Positions 48,693-59,736 of a stretch of 64,000 nucleotides of DNA are shown here, in pieces (the stretch's first letter is position 1; every line of letters begins with the position of its first letter). Position numbers and translations under genes: made by a program. Origin of the DNA: Ceratopteris richardii (lineage: Eukaryota > Streptophyta > Polypodiopsida > Polypodiales > Pteridaceae); assembly GCA_020310875.1 (NCBI GenBank), contig CM035437.1, positions 50,984,027 to 51,048,026 of the forward strand, read 5' to 3'. A model generated the notes under the pieces. That model had not been told where the DNA came from and did not search any database. It worked only from the letters and a program-made list of their open reading frames with translations.

Positions 48693-48860
48693 AGATTTGA
48701 ACTCAGAACTTCCTTCCGGACATTCAAGGCATCAAACCATTAGATTACTCTCTCGGAAAAAAAAAATTCTCAAACAATTTAATGAAAACTTTTTTTTTTT
48801 ATGGAGGTTCGGTCGAGGCCTACTCCCTGAGATTTCTTTCTCAAACAATTTAATGAAGAC

Positions 48861-49160
48861 TTTTTTTTTAATGGAGGTTCGGTCGAGGCCTACTCCCCCG
48901 GGCCTTAACTTTGGAATTGCAACTGCACAAGGAAGGGCATAGTACCCATGGGACCCCCCTTATCCCACAAGAACAGAGGTTTACATAGCTGGGTTAAACG
49001 GCAGTCACAACTACCACATGGCAAGGTAGACGGTGGCACATTAGTCACATGATACATCATTCCAAGATAACATGTCCCTCACAAGTGCTGCCAGCAGGGG
49101 TTGAACCCTCACCCCCACCTCAAGAGGCAAGAGGCCCAACCACCAGAACAGCGGCCTGGG
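48861..49160 (-). mobile_element. SINE (minus strand)
   Basis: About 300 bp, reverse orientation, with poly-T at the left, AGCAGGGGTTGAACCCTC as the reversed B box, and a target duplication ACAATTTAATGAAGAC on both sides (48845-48860 and 49161-49176). The same insertion is present in copy 2 at 52232-52530, so it predates the segmental duplication. A 64-bp partial repeat of its left end plus target lies at about 48775-48840. Confidence 0.9.
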
Positions 49161-49511
49161 ACAATTTAATGAAGACTTGGCACATGTTATGGAGCAAGAA
49201 TTTATATATGACAAGTCATCCGAAAGATGATGAATCCTAAGCTTTAATCAAGAATCCAAACCTCTGGTTTATCAAAGATCATTACAAAGAATGTACAACA
49301 TAGTGCTTGGTTTGGTACTATTGCGAAAGCATTCCTATCTTCTGTGTGTCACCGTTCTATCTTCTGTGTGAATGAATAATCTGAGTAAAAAAATGAACAG
49401 GAGCAATAATACAGTTTTCCTTTTCTTGTTTGTTAAAAAAAATTGGTACGAGAAAAGAAAATTGAATATGAAAAAGAAATGAAGCGTAGAGGATGATTTT
49501 TGTACAAAATT

Positions 49512-49637
49512 GTTGTGAATAAGGGGTACTATGCGCTTCCTTGTACAGTTACAATTTCAAAGTTAAAGTGTCAAAATTAAAGTTTGAAAGAGTAGGTTTC
49601 TGCCGAACCTCCATTTAAAATAAATAAATAAATAAAT
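49512..49637 (+). mobile_element. 5'-truncated SINE tail (duplication copy 1 only)
   Basis: Only the 3' part is present (AATAAGGGGTACTATGCGCTTCCTTGTACAG and onward...GAACCTCC), ending in (AAATA)n. Copy 2 lacks it at the matching place (about 52990), so it is a later insertion. No clear target duplication was seen. Confidence 0.7.
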
Positions 49638-50030
49638 ATTAGATTGACTTTTATTGCACATGCCACTTTTGTACCGCAAGCGTACCTACAGTCTACTACC
49701 GCCGCCCTATCTAAAAGAGTTCCATTACCTGCTTGTAGTGCAGCGGGTTTTTTTAAATATAAAATTGAATTAGCTGAAAGGAGAAAATATAATGCCTCAA
49801 TCGAAGGGAGAGTCACCCGAGACTAGCCTTCTAACCTCTAATGCATGAAATTAATGTATCATAACCAATGTATTAGAGTAGAAAAATAATTCTGTTATGA
49901 ATTACGTAAATTATTCAATGCATGATAACCTCGAATGCATGAATGTATCATAACCGCACAGTTAGAGTAGAAAGATAATTGTATTATAAATTATGTAAAT
50001 TACTCAATACATGATAGATTACAAAGATAG

Positions 50031-50994
50031 TATTTTTCTTTTTAACAAAAACGAAGTTTGGCTCGACCTTAGTCTATTGCGAAGAATCGTACAGTGAGTG
50101 GGCATAGTGCCTTCGGGATCCCCATATCCCACAAAGGAGGGAAGAATGGCTTGGAGGCACAACAATGATGACAATTCAAAACTGGTAGAAGATTTATGAT
50201 TCGGAAGGGGACCTATGATTTAGAGAAAGTTATAGAGTGGGTTAATGACTTTTTCGTCGCCGTCATGGGCGATCCACTTGCTTTTAATCTTATTGTTTTT
50301 CAAGACAAAAATTATATTGTGTGTGAAAAGAGGGAACTTCTTACAATTACATATTCTTCTACCCGATAGGTCAAAGACTTTTTCAATTGACCATTCTTTT
50401 GGATGGTCATCAAAGTTGACCGCACATTTTTCTTTCCATATCTTCCAAAGTGTGTCCCCTCTCATGGCATTCCACAAGGTAGAAGAGTAGCCAATCACTT
50501 CTCCAAGTAACTCTTGCTTCAAATTGATTTGACTTTGTAAATGCAAAATCCTGGTAAGAGTTTGCTAGACCAAGCAACTCCTTGGGCACTAAAAGAAGAG
50601 GTGACCAAGGTCTTCTTTGCCCCAAAAATAGTACTTACACCACTCAGGGACCCCAGAGATTTTATTAGCTTTGACATTGGCCCAAATTCCCCGTTGGAGA
50701 TTTTGCCACATAAGTACCAATTTTTTGTTCTCAATGAGAGGATGCCACAGGTCGCCGAATTTAAATTTCCGTTTGATACAGGGCTAATTCAAACACCATC
50801 TCCTATTAAGGGAGATATGCAAATCAAGGTGCTTATGGATCCTCAATGTTTTGTCCAATTCTTTATAGTTGATCCATCTTAACCCTTTAATCTTCGACAA
50901 ATCATTCTGGAGAAGGAGGCGTGTCTTTGAGTTTTCCCAAGAATAGATTTTGTGTCTTAGTAGACACAATCTATCAACTCTCCTAGCTAGTTCT
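50031..50994 (-). mobile_element. LINE 3' part (C-terminal ORF and 3' UTR), duplication copy 1
   Basis: On the minus strand, frames at 50969-50784, 50734-50519 and 50546-50220 follow the order of the C-terminal, zf-RVT-like part of plant L1-type LINEs. The last contains GDTLWKIWKEKCAVNFDDHP, close to the usual RGDTLW-IWK-R pattern. Frameshifts separate the pieces. The 3' UTR (about 50140 to 50031) resembles the SINE tail. The LINE is interrupted at 50995 by copia C. Confidence 0.7.
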
Positions 50995-52062
50995 TGTTGA
51001 TATATTTAGGTAGTGATGTGTGTGAACACTCTAAGACAGCCGAGACACTTTTTTCCCTCTTTAGGAGGTTTTCTTCCCCCGGCTTATATATATGCCTATT
51101 GCCCTAATGGACTACTTATCTTTGTACATTCTCTAGTAATACATCCAGTATTGTGTGTTGTGCTCCAAGCTTCTTCTTCTTCCTTGTACTGCTCGCGTGC
51201 TTCCGTAGACGTCTATCTCCAACAATTGGTATCAGAGCAGGTCATCACTTCATCTAGGGCACCGTCGACACTCCTCCGTTTGCAGTCTCAAAATCGCACG
51301 AATTTTGGTGAGCATACTCAATGTGTTTTCGAGATCAAAATTACTTCGCATTGTGGTGCCCAAATCACGATCTGAGCTCGTTTCGGCTTTTGAACGCACA
51401 ATCACAGTGCTTGTGGAGGCTATTTCATCTTTTTATGCCAAAGGTATATACTAGTTTCTGTTCGCGAGTATAAACGTCTCGAAGTCTGCTATAGGTCTAG
51501 CGAAATTTGTCTGGGCAGTTCTGTTCAACTTTTTGAGCTACTGTCAATTTTCTGCATCAAGGTATTTTAGTCACCGGCCATAGCTGAAAGCACTGATGTA
51601 TTCTGTATGTTGGCTGTTGAGGATAAGTTGGATGGTACCAACTACCTGTTATGGGCTTATATGATGCGACATGTGTTGGTTGCAAAAGGACTCTGGAACA
51701 TTGTGCAGGGTGTCGAAAAACGTCCTATCACACGTGCAACTGTTACAACTGCAAGTACTGAAGCTGATGCAGAAGGTGTCGAAGATGGTGATATTCTGCA
51801 TATTCTTGTTCGTGCTATGGTTTGTGCTGCACCTACTGTAGAGCAAATTCGCTAGGATGGCAGAGATGCCCAGGCACATGCATTGATAGCTTTGTGTGTC
51901 AAACATGCCATTATTCCTCACATTCGCTCTTGCTGAACAGCTAAGGATTCTTGGTATACACTTACCACATTGTACCAAGCTAGGAATGAGGCTCGTGTTG
52001 CTTACCTCCGAAAACAGTTGGAGAGTGAGCACATGAATGAAGGTGATTCTAGGGACAGTTTC
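50995..52062 (+). mobile_element. Copia C: 5' LTR and partial gag, cut at the duplication junction
   Basis: The 230-bp LTR (50995-51224) starts TGTTGATATATTTAGG and ends TATCTCCAACA. The primer site TGGTATCAGAGC is at 51227-51238. Gag starts at a mutated ATA (51580-51582; ATG in E) and carries LAVEDKLDGTNYLLWAYMMR. It has a TAG at 51853 and stops at 52062, where duplication copy 2 begins. The preceding bases are GTTCT, the same target as D, so C and D are one insertion copied by the segmental duplication. Confidence 0.85.
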
Positions 52063-52231
52063 CCCCGGGCTTTTTTCCTCAACCTCGTAAGGTAGAAGCG
52101 TTTATCTTTGAGGAACTCATAGATATGTCCAGTCAAGATTTGAACTTAGAATTTCCTTCCAGACATTCAAGGCATCAAACCATTAGATTACGCTCTCGGA
52201 GAGATTTCTTTTTCAAACAATTTAATGAAGA

Positions 52232-52530
52232 TTTTTTTTTTAAATGGAGGTTTAGTCGAGGCCTACTCCCCCGGGCTTTAACTTTGAAATTGCAATTGTA
52301 CAAGGAAGGGCATAGTACCCATGGGACCCCCCTTATCCCACAAGAACAGAGGTTTACATAGCGTTAAATGGCGGTCACAACTACCACAAGGCAAGGTAGA
52401 TGGTGGCACATTAGCCACATGATACATCATTCCAGGATAACATGTCCCTCACAAGTGCTGCCAGCAGGGGTTGAACCCTCGCCCCCGCCTCAAGAGGCAA
52501 GAGGCCCAACCACCAGGACAACGGCCGGGG
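52232..52530 (-). mobile_element. SINE (minus strand), orthologous to 48861-49160
   Basis: A 299-bp copy in the same target, ACAATTTAATGAAGA (52217-52231) and ACAATTTTATGAAGA (52531-52545), with reversed B box GGGGTTGAACC. It was copied with the segment. Confidence 0.9.
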
Positions 52531-53167
52531 ACAATTTTATGAAGACTTGGCACATGTTATGGAGCAAGAATTTATATATGACAAGTCATCCGAAAGATGA
52601 TGAATCCTGAGCTTTAATCAAGAATCCAAACCTCTGGTTTATCAAAGATCATTACGAAGGACATACAACATAGTGCTTGGTTTGGTACTATTGCAAAAGC
52701 GTTCCTATCTTCCCGACAACGCGAGCTTGAACGACTCAAACCATGTTGTTCTACCTTTATTCTTTTGTTTACTGAAATGCACAGTCTCTCCCCCCCACCA
52801 GATATGAAGAACAAATCAAGAAAAGCATGTGTCACCGCTCTATCTTCTGTGTGAATGAATAATCTGAGTAAAAAATGTACATGAGTAAGAATACAGTTTA
52901 CCTTTTCTTGTTTGTAAAAAAAAATTGATAAGAGGAAAGGAAATTGAATATGAAAAAGAAATGAAGAGTACCGGATGATTTTTGTACAAAATTTTAAATA
53001 TTACATTGACTTTTATTGCACATGCCACTTTTGTACCGCAAGCGTACCTACAGTCGACTACCGCCGCCCTATCTAAAAGAGTTCCATTACCTGCTTGTAG
53101 TGCAGCGGGTTCTTTTAAATATAAAATTGAATTAGCTGAAAGGAGAAAATATAATGTCTCAATGGAA

Positions 53168-53477
53168 CTTTCAAGCCGTTAAGGCAGTTGGTTGGGCCTC
53201 TCGTTTCTTGAGACGGGGGTGAGGGTTCAATTCCTGCTGGCCACATGTAAGGGACATGTATAATCTGGAATGATGAAGCATATAGCTGATGTGCCATCGT
53301 TTCATTAGCCCTGCGGTAGTTGTGACCGCCATTCAACCCAATCTTGTAAACCCCTGTTCTTGTGTGATAAGGGGGGTCCCATCGGTACTATGCCCTTCCT
53401 TGTACAATTGCAATTTCAAAGTTAAAGCCCGGGGGAGTAGGCCTCGGCTGAACCTCCATTTTATTTAAAAAAAAAAA
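53168..53477 (+). mobile_element. SINE (full-length, duplication copy 2 only)
   Basis: A 310-bp SINE with A-box region AAGGCAGTTGGTTGGGCCTC, perfect B box GGTTCAATTCC (53224-53234), the shared tail and poly-A. The target duplication is GTCTCAATGGAA / GCCTCAATGGAA (53156-53167 and 53478-53489). The empty site in copy 1 is at about 49793-49806 (GCCTCAATCGAAGGGAGAG). Confidence 0.92.
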
Positions 53478-53730
53478 GCCTCAATGGAAGGGAGAGTCAC
53501 CCGAGACTAGCCTTCTAACCTTTAATGCATGAAATGAATGTATCATAACCAATGTATTAGAGTAGAAAAATAATTGTGTTATGAATTACGTAAATTATTC
53601 AATGCATGATAACCTCAAATGCATGAATGTACCATAACCGCACAGTTAGAGTAGAAAGATAATTGTATTATAAATTATGTAAATTATTCAATACATGATA
53701 GAGTATTATAATTTAAAATTGTATTATAAA

Positions 53731-54711
53731 TTATTTTTCTTTTTAACAAAAACAAAGTTTGGCTCGAGCTTAGTCTATTGCGCTAGAATTAATAAAAGAA
53801 GAATTGTACAGTGAGTGGGCATAGTGCCTTCGGGATCGCCATATCCCACAAAGAAGGGAAGAACGGCTTGGAGGCACAACAATGATGACAATCCAAAACT
53901 AGTAGAAGATCTATGATTCGGAAGGGGACCTATTATTTAGAGAGAGTTATAGAGTGGGTTAATGACTTTTTCGTTGCCCTCATGGGCGATCCACTAGCTT
54001 TTAATCTTATTGTTTTCCAAGACAAAAATTCTATTGTGTGTGAAAGGAGGGAACTTCTTACAAGTACATATTATTCTACCTAATAGGTCGAGGAATTTTT
54101 CAATTGACCATTCTTTTGGATGGTCATCAAAGTTGACCGCACATTTTTCTTTCCATATATTCCAAAGTGTGTCCCCTCTCATGGCATTCCACAAGGTAGA
54201 AGAGTAGCCAATCACTTCTCCAAGTAACACTTGCTTCAAATTGATTTGACTTTGTAAATGCAAAATCCTGGTAAGAGTTTGCTAGACCAAGCAACTCCTT
54301 GGGCACGAAAAGAAGAGGTGACCAAGGTCTTCTTTGCCCCAAAAATAGTGCTTACACCACTCAGGGACCCCAGAGATTTTATTAGCTTTGACATTGGCCC
54401 AAATTCCCCATTGGAGATTTTGCCACATAAGTACCAATTTTTTGTTCTCAATGAGAGGATGCCACAGGTCGCCGAATTTAAATTTCCATTTGATACAGGG
54501 CTAATTCAGACACCATCTCCTATTAAGGGAGATATGCAAATCAAGGTGCTTATGGATCATCAATGTTTTGTCCAATTCTTTATAGTTGATCCATCTTAAC
54601 CCTTTAATCTTCGACAAATCATTCTTGAGAAGGAGGCGTGTCTTTGAGTTTTCCCAAGAATAGATTTTGTGTCTTAGTAGACACAATCTATCAACTCTCC
54701 TAGCTAGTTCT
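53731..54711 (-). mobile_element. LINE 3' part, duplication copy 2
   Basis: Same minus-strand LINE pieces as 50031-50994 (54686-54501, 54451-54236, 54263-53994) with a few substitutions. It is split at 54711 by copia D and continues at 59315-59736. The 3' UTR (about 53860 to 53731) again resembles the SINE tail. Confidence 0.7.
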
Positions 54712-54946
54712 TGTTGATATATTTAGGTAGTGATGTGTGTGAACACTCTAGGACCGCCGAGGCACTTTTTTCCCTCTTTAGGAGGTTTTTTTCCCCGGCT
54801 TGTATATACGCCTATTGCCCTAATGGGTTACTTATCTTTGTACATTCTCTAGTAATACATCCAGTATTGTGTGTTGTGCTCCAAGCTTCTTCTTCTTCTT
54901 CTTCCTTGTGCTACTCGCGTGCTTTCGTAGACATCTATCTCCAACA
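54712..54946 (+). repeat. Copia D 5' LTR
   Basis: 235 bp, TGTTGATATATTTAGG...TATCTCCAACA. It is closely similar to the LTRs of C (230 bp) and E (230 bp), with an expanded CTT run. Confidence 0.9.
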
Positions 54947-55301
54947 ATTGGTATCAGAGCAGGTCGTCGCTTCATCTAGGGTGCCGTCAACACTCCTCCG
55001 TTTGCAGTCTCAAAATCGCACGAATTTTGGTGAGCATACTCAGCGTGTTTTCGAGATCAAAACTACTTCACTTTGTTGTGCCCAAATCGCAATCTGAGCT
55101 CATTTCGACCTCCGAACGCACTATCACAGTGCTTGTGTAGGCTATTTCATCTTTTTGTGCCAAAGGTCTATACCAGTTTCTGTTCACGAGTATAAGCATC
55201 TTGAAGTCTGCTATAGGTCTAGTGGAATTCATCTCGGCAGTTATGTTCAACTTTTTAGGATACAGTCAATTTTCTACATCAAGGTATTTTAGTCACCGGC
55301 C

Positions 55302-56678
55302 ATAGTTGAAAGCAGTGATGTATTCCGTATGTTGGCTGTTGAGGATAAGTTGGATGGTACCAACTACCCGTTATGGGCTTATATGATGCGACATGTGTTG
55401 GTTGCAAAAGGACTGTGGAACATTGTGCAGGGTGTCGAAAAACGTCCTATCACACCTCCAATTGTTACAACTACATGTACTGAAGCGGATGCAGAAGGTG
55501 TCGAAGATGGTGATATTTTGCATATTCATGTTCGTGCTACGGTTTCTGCTACACCTACTGCAGAGCAAATTCACTAGGATGGCAGAGATGCCCAGGCACA
55601 TGCATTGATAGCTTTGTCTGTCAAACGTGCCATTATTCCTCACATTCGCACTTGCAGAACAGTTAAGGATGCTTGGGATACACTTATCACATTGTACCAA
55701 GCTAGGAATGAGGCTCGTGTTGCTTACCTCCGAAAACAGTTGGAGAGTGAGCACATGAATGAAGGTGATTCTATGGACAGTTTCCTAACAAAGATCAAAG
55801 ACTTGAAGGAACAGTTGATTTCTGCTGATGAGGTTATACCAGATAGCTCACTTGCACAGACCGTTCTGAATGGTCTTCCTGATTCATATCAGAGTTTTGC
55901 TTCTACTCTTCGGTTGATGATGAAAGAGGTTGGAATGGTTGTTGCAGAGGCCTCTACACCAAAAACAGAGTCTGCTAATCTTGTGCAGGAAGAAGAATGG
56001 GCATCTACTACTGTCTGCAGTTTTGACCCATCTTCTCATGAGCAGTGCATGTCTGCAATAGACTCAGATGTTTGGTATTTTGACAGTGGGGTGACCAAAC
56101 ATATTACCTCGCAATGCAATTTCTTCTCTTCACTCGAGCCTGCCCCTATAGGGAATACTGTTACATGTGCCAATAACTCCTCTTATCCTGTTATGGGAGT
56201 TGGTAAGATCATTTTGACTACTGCTGATGGTAGTTCTTTCACTTTTTCATATGTTTTATTTGTGACAGGGACCAAGAAGAACTTGTTATCACTTTTTGCA
56301 TTAGCCAACATTGGCTTGGTTGTGAAATTTGTTGATGACAGGTGTATAGTTCATGATCTGTCAAATGACGATGTGATTATTGCTTCTGGCATTTTATGTC
56401 GTGGGTTGTATAAGCTCATAGGCTATGAAAGATCTGTAAATGATTTGGCATGTGCAGTAAATGATTCTCAAGCTATGTCAGATGCAAAGCTTTGGCATGC
56501 ACACTTTGGCTATCTGAATTTTGCTAGTTTGCTACGCCTACAGAAATCTAAAATGGTGTCCTCTTTGCCCAAACTTGAGGCACCTGGAAAACATGTTTGT
56601 GAAGGCTGTATTTTGGGCAAAATGCAGCGTTCATCCTTTCCAAAAGATGGTTCAGTTCGGGCTACTCAGAAATTGTAG
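55302..56678 (+). pseudogene. gag: Copia D gag-protease-integrase start (broken; zinc knuckle deleted)
   Basis: The start codon is ATA (55302-55304) where E has ATG. LAVEDKLDGTNYPLWAYMMR is followed by a TAG at 55575, also present in C. The long open frame 55605-56678 runs from the copia Gag core (DAWDTLITLYQARNEARVAY, FLTKIKDLKEQL) through a junction near 55930 that removes the zinc-knuckle segment. It goes directly into a protease (WYFDSGVTKHITS) and the integrase zinc finger (LWHAHFGY, CEGCILGKMQ). It ends at a TAG (56676-56678) where E has CAG. Confidence 0.8.
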
Positions 56679-59220
56679 CTTGTACATAATGATGTTTGTG
56701 GTCCTATGCAGACACCTTCTTTTGGAAATTATCTTTACTTCATGACTTTCATTGATGATTTTTCCAGGCATGCATGGGTATATCCATTGAAGGCAAAGTC
56801 CGAAGTGTTCATGTGCTTCAAACAGTTTGTGGTTTTGGCTGAAAATTTGTCAGCATGTAAAATGGGCACCCTCTGTTTTGATCGAGGGGGGGAATATATG
56901 TCTTCTAATTTTAATGCATTTCTGGTTGAACATGGGATAAAACACCAGTGTATAGTGCCATATACACCTCAACAAAATGGAGTTGCTGAACGAAAGAACA
57001 AGTCACTCATGGAGATGGCGAGGTGTATGGTCAAGAGTTAGGCTTTACCACATAGTTTCTGGCTTGAGGCTATCATGTGTGCAACATATGTACTGAACGA
57101 TTGTCCCACTAAAGCACTGCAGTCTATCACTCCATATGAGGCTTGGCATGATCGCAAGCCATCTATTGCTCATCTGTGTGTTTTTGGTTGTTTGGCATAT
57201 GCATTAGTGCCTGAACAACATCGCGGAAAATTGGATGATAAAGTAGTAAAATGTATTTTTGTTGGGTAGAGTTCTGAAAGTAAAGGCTATCGTGTATATC
57301 ATCCACAGAGTAAATGCATTCTGGTTAGCCCTGATGTTGTTTTTGTGGAAGATGCTATTCAACCATTGCTTTCATGTACTAAGGAGACATCTGTTAGCTC
57401 CAAAGACATGTATGATACTTTGCTTCCTCTTTTCACAGGTGGACAGTCTAGTGCTGGTCCTAATGAGGTAAGTTCTCAGCCTTTGCACGTTTCATGTGAT
57501 GATGCAGATCATTCCATTTCTGATGCAGATTTACATGATGCACTTATTGATGAGAGAGCTGATATTGAGCAAGCGAGAACTATGCCAAAATGGCTGGTGC
57601 AAACCTTGCATGACAGCAAATTAGATGCACCTCTGTCATATCGTACTCAATCAGGCTCTCATAGTGCCTCTTTTGCATCAGATTGCTATGCTATGGCTGC
57701 ATCTAGTCTCTGTGATGAGACTGAGCCTGTTTCGTTTGATGAAGCACAAAATTCAAAAAATTGCATGGCTACTATGCAATCTGAATATGATGCAATAATG
57801 AAGAATGGTACTTGGTCTTTATGTGACTTGCCTCCTGGCAAGAAGGCCATTGACACTAAGTGGTATACAAGCTGAAGCGTAAACCTGATGGTACCATTGA
57901 CAGGTATAAGGCTAGGCTTGTTACAAAGGGTTCTGCATAGGAAAGAGGCATTGATTTTGATGAGAACTTTGCACCTACATGTCGTATGACTAGTGTTCGG
58001 AGCATCTGTGCACTTGCAGCCCATCGTGGTTCGAATGTACATCAGTTGGACATTAAAATTGCATTTCTGAATGGTGACTTGCATGAAGAAGTGTATGTTT
58101 TTCAGCCCCATGGCTTTGTGGAAAAAGGGCATGAGAACCAGGTGTGTAGGTTAAAGAAGGCATTATATGGTTTAAAGCAAGCACCACATGCTTGGTATGA
58201 AAAGATACATGCTTATCTGATTGCACATGGTTTTGAGAACAGTCCAACTGAAAGCACCTTATATGTTAAGCGTGCTAATGATGTATTTCTATCATTGTGG
58301 TTTATGTTGATGACATGTTGCTCACTGATCCTCATGAGAGGCATATTGCTGATTTCAAGGGTGATTTGCATGCCCTATTTGAGATGTCTAATTTGGGGCA
58401 TTTGCATCATTATCTTGGCATTCAATTTATGCACGTTGATGGTGGAATGGCTTTGTGTCAAATGAAATATATTGACACATTATTGCAGCATTTTGGACTT
58501 GAAGACTGTAAGCCTATTGCCACTCCTATGGATACAGGTTTACGATTGAGCCTTCATGATGCTAGAGATGCATTTGATGATGTTCTCTATCAACAGGCTA
58601 TTGGATGCTTGATTTACTTATGCATTACTTGGTCAGATATTCAGTTTGTTGTCTCACAGATGAGCAGGTTTATGCATTGCCCAGGAGTCAAGCATTGGCA
58701 AGTGGTTAAGCGTAACTTTCGCTACTTGGTTGTTTCATCCCAAGGGGGGATCACTACCGCCAGATTTGCATGCTTTTTTTTACTCTAATTGGGTTGGTTG
58801 CTATGACACTCGTGTGTCCACTAGTGGCTTTTGCTTCATGCTTGGTAGCTCATGTATATCTTGGTTGAGCAAGAAGTAGCCTATTGTGGCCACTTCCAGT
58901 TGTAAGGCTGAGTATAGGGCAGCTTTCATAGCGACTGTTGAGTGTATGTGGCTCAGACGCCTTATGGCTGATTTGGGTGTTGGTTAGTCTTCTGCACCAC
59001 CATCTTCAGTGATAGTCAGAGCGCATTGGAAGTTGCGAGGAATCGTGTGTTCCATGCTCGCACTAAGCACATTGAGGTGCATTATCATTATGTCAAGGGT
59101 TCTCTGCTGGGGAGATCAGCTTGGCATATGTGCCCACGCAAGAGAACATTGCAGACCTTTTCACGAAGGCTCTACCTAGGGAGAAGTTTGAAACTTTCCG
59201 CAAAGCTTTGGGCTTACTTC
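56679..59220 (+). pseudogene. pol: Copia D integrase, reverse transcriptase and RNase H (broken)
   Basis: Integrase core pieces: YLYFMTFIDDFSRHAWVYP, FDRGGEYMSSN, YTPQQNGVAERKN. Reverse transcriptase from about 57700 to 58780 with DIKIAFLNGDLHEEVYVF and VYVDDMLL near 58300. The RNase H region runs to about 59200 (ARTKHIEVHYHYVKG). Stops include TAG at 57039 (CAG in E), TAG at 57267 (TAC in E), TAG near 57938 in a YAxERGID motif, and TAGs near 58878 and 58986. A deletion near 57866 removes one base relative to E. Confidence 0.85.
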
Positions 59221-59248
59221 CTTTTGTGGAGTGATTTCCACATAGCTT

Positions 59249-59314
59249 TTGTGCTCCAAGCTTCTTCTTCTTCCTTGTGCTGCTCACGTGCTTCCGTAGA
59301 CGTCTATACCAACA
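59249..59314 (+). repeat. Copia D 3' LTR remnant
   Basis: TGTGCTCCAAGCTTCTTC...TATACCAACA matches the last 60-70 bp of the LTR. The first 160 bp or so, including the promoter, are missing. Confidence 0.8.
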
Positions 59315-59736
59315 GTTCTATGTCCTCAAATCTTATCCGATGTCCTCTCTATTGATTCCAGATACGTTAGTTTCTTTGCCCTTTGGAGCATCAAAGTGAA
59401 CAAATCGAGTTCTTTCCACCTAGGTATTCCTGTTAGCATAAGAGAATATTTGTTTCTAGGAAGCAGTTTTGCCCATGAAGCTTTCGCATTGCACCATGCT
59501 TTGATCATCCACTTGACAACCATCTTATCTTCCATTCCTCCATCATCAAGAATGCTCAACCCACAAATCTTTCTAGTTAACACAAATGGCCATTTTGATT
59601 TTGGGCACACACCCTCCTTTTGGGATTGTTGAGAGAATATGAGAGTGCATCTCCTTTTTCTATCTAGGAGACACTCCATTTCCATTCTCATTTCATTTAT
59701 TGCCATATCAACACTGGAGTTATTAGACTCATTCAT
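59315..59736 (-). mobile_element. LINE continuation right of copia D (region after the reverse transcriptase)
   Basis: The 136-codon minus-strand frame 59736-59326 contains KICGLSILDDGGMEDKMVVK and WMIKAWCNAKASWAKLL, matching the plant LINE stretch between reverse transcriptase and zf-RVT. It joins 53731-54711 across copia D. To the right, sense coding on this strand stops and the reverse transcriptase appears on the opposite strand. Confidence 0.65.

Larger units (their letters stand above)
48322..52062. repeat. Segmental duplication, copy 1
   Basis: It shares order and most sequence with 52089-55785: the AAGCGTTTATCTTT start, a minus-strand SINE, unique flanks, the LINE 3' region and the first kilobase of a copia element. 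Matching open frames are offset by 3717 bp (for example 50541 and 54258). It ends abruptly inside copia gag at GGACAGTTTCC. Copy-specific insertions are the SINE at 48386-48692 and the truncated SINE at about 49512. Confidence 0.9.
52089..55785. repeat. Segmental duplication, copy 2
   Basis: Counterpart of 48322-52062. It lacks the two copy-1-specific SINE insertions and carries its own SINE at 53168-53477, plus a stretch near 52713-52825 missing from copy 1. Unlike copy 1, its copia element continues beyond the junction (D). Confidence 0.9.
54712..59314 (+). mobile_element. Copia D, inserted in the LINE, 3' LTR truncated
   Basis: The 5' LTR is 54712-54946 (235 bp), the primer site TGGTATCAGAGC 54949-54960, and the internal region 54947-59248. 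Only the last 66 bp of the 3' LTR remain (59249-59314). Yet both outer edges carry the target duplication GTTCT (54707-54711 and 59315-59319), so the LTR loss is internal and the insertion edges are intact. All coding parts are broken. Confidence 0.9.

Noticed and set aside
50541-50882. 113-codon plus-strand frame, repeated at 54258-54599
   Set aside because: It is the antisense of the LINE C-terminal region; its conservation between the two places reflects the segmental duplication.
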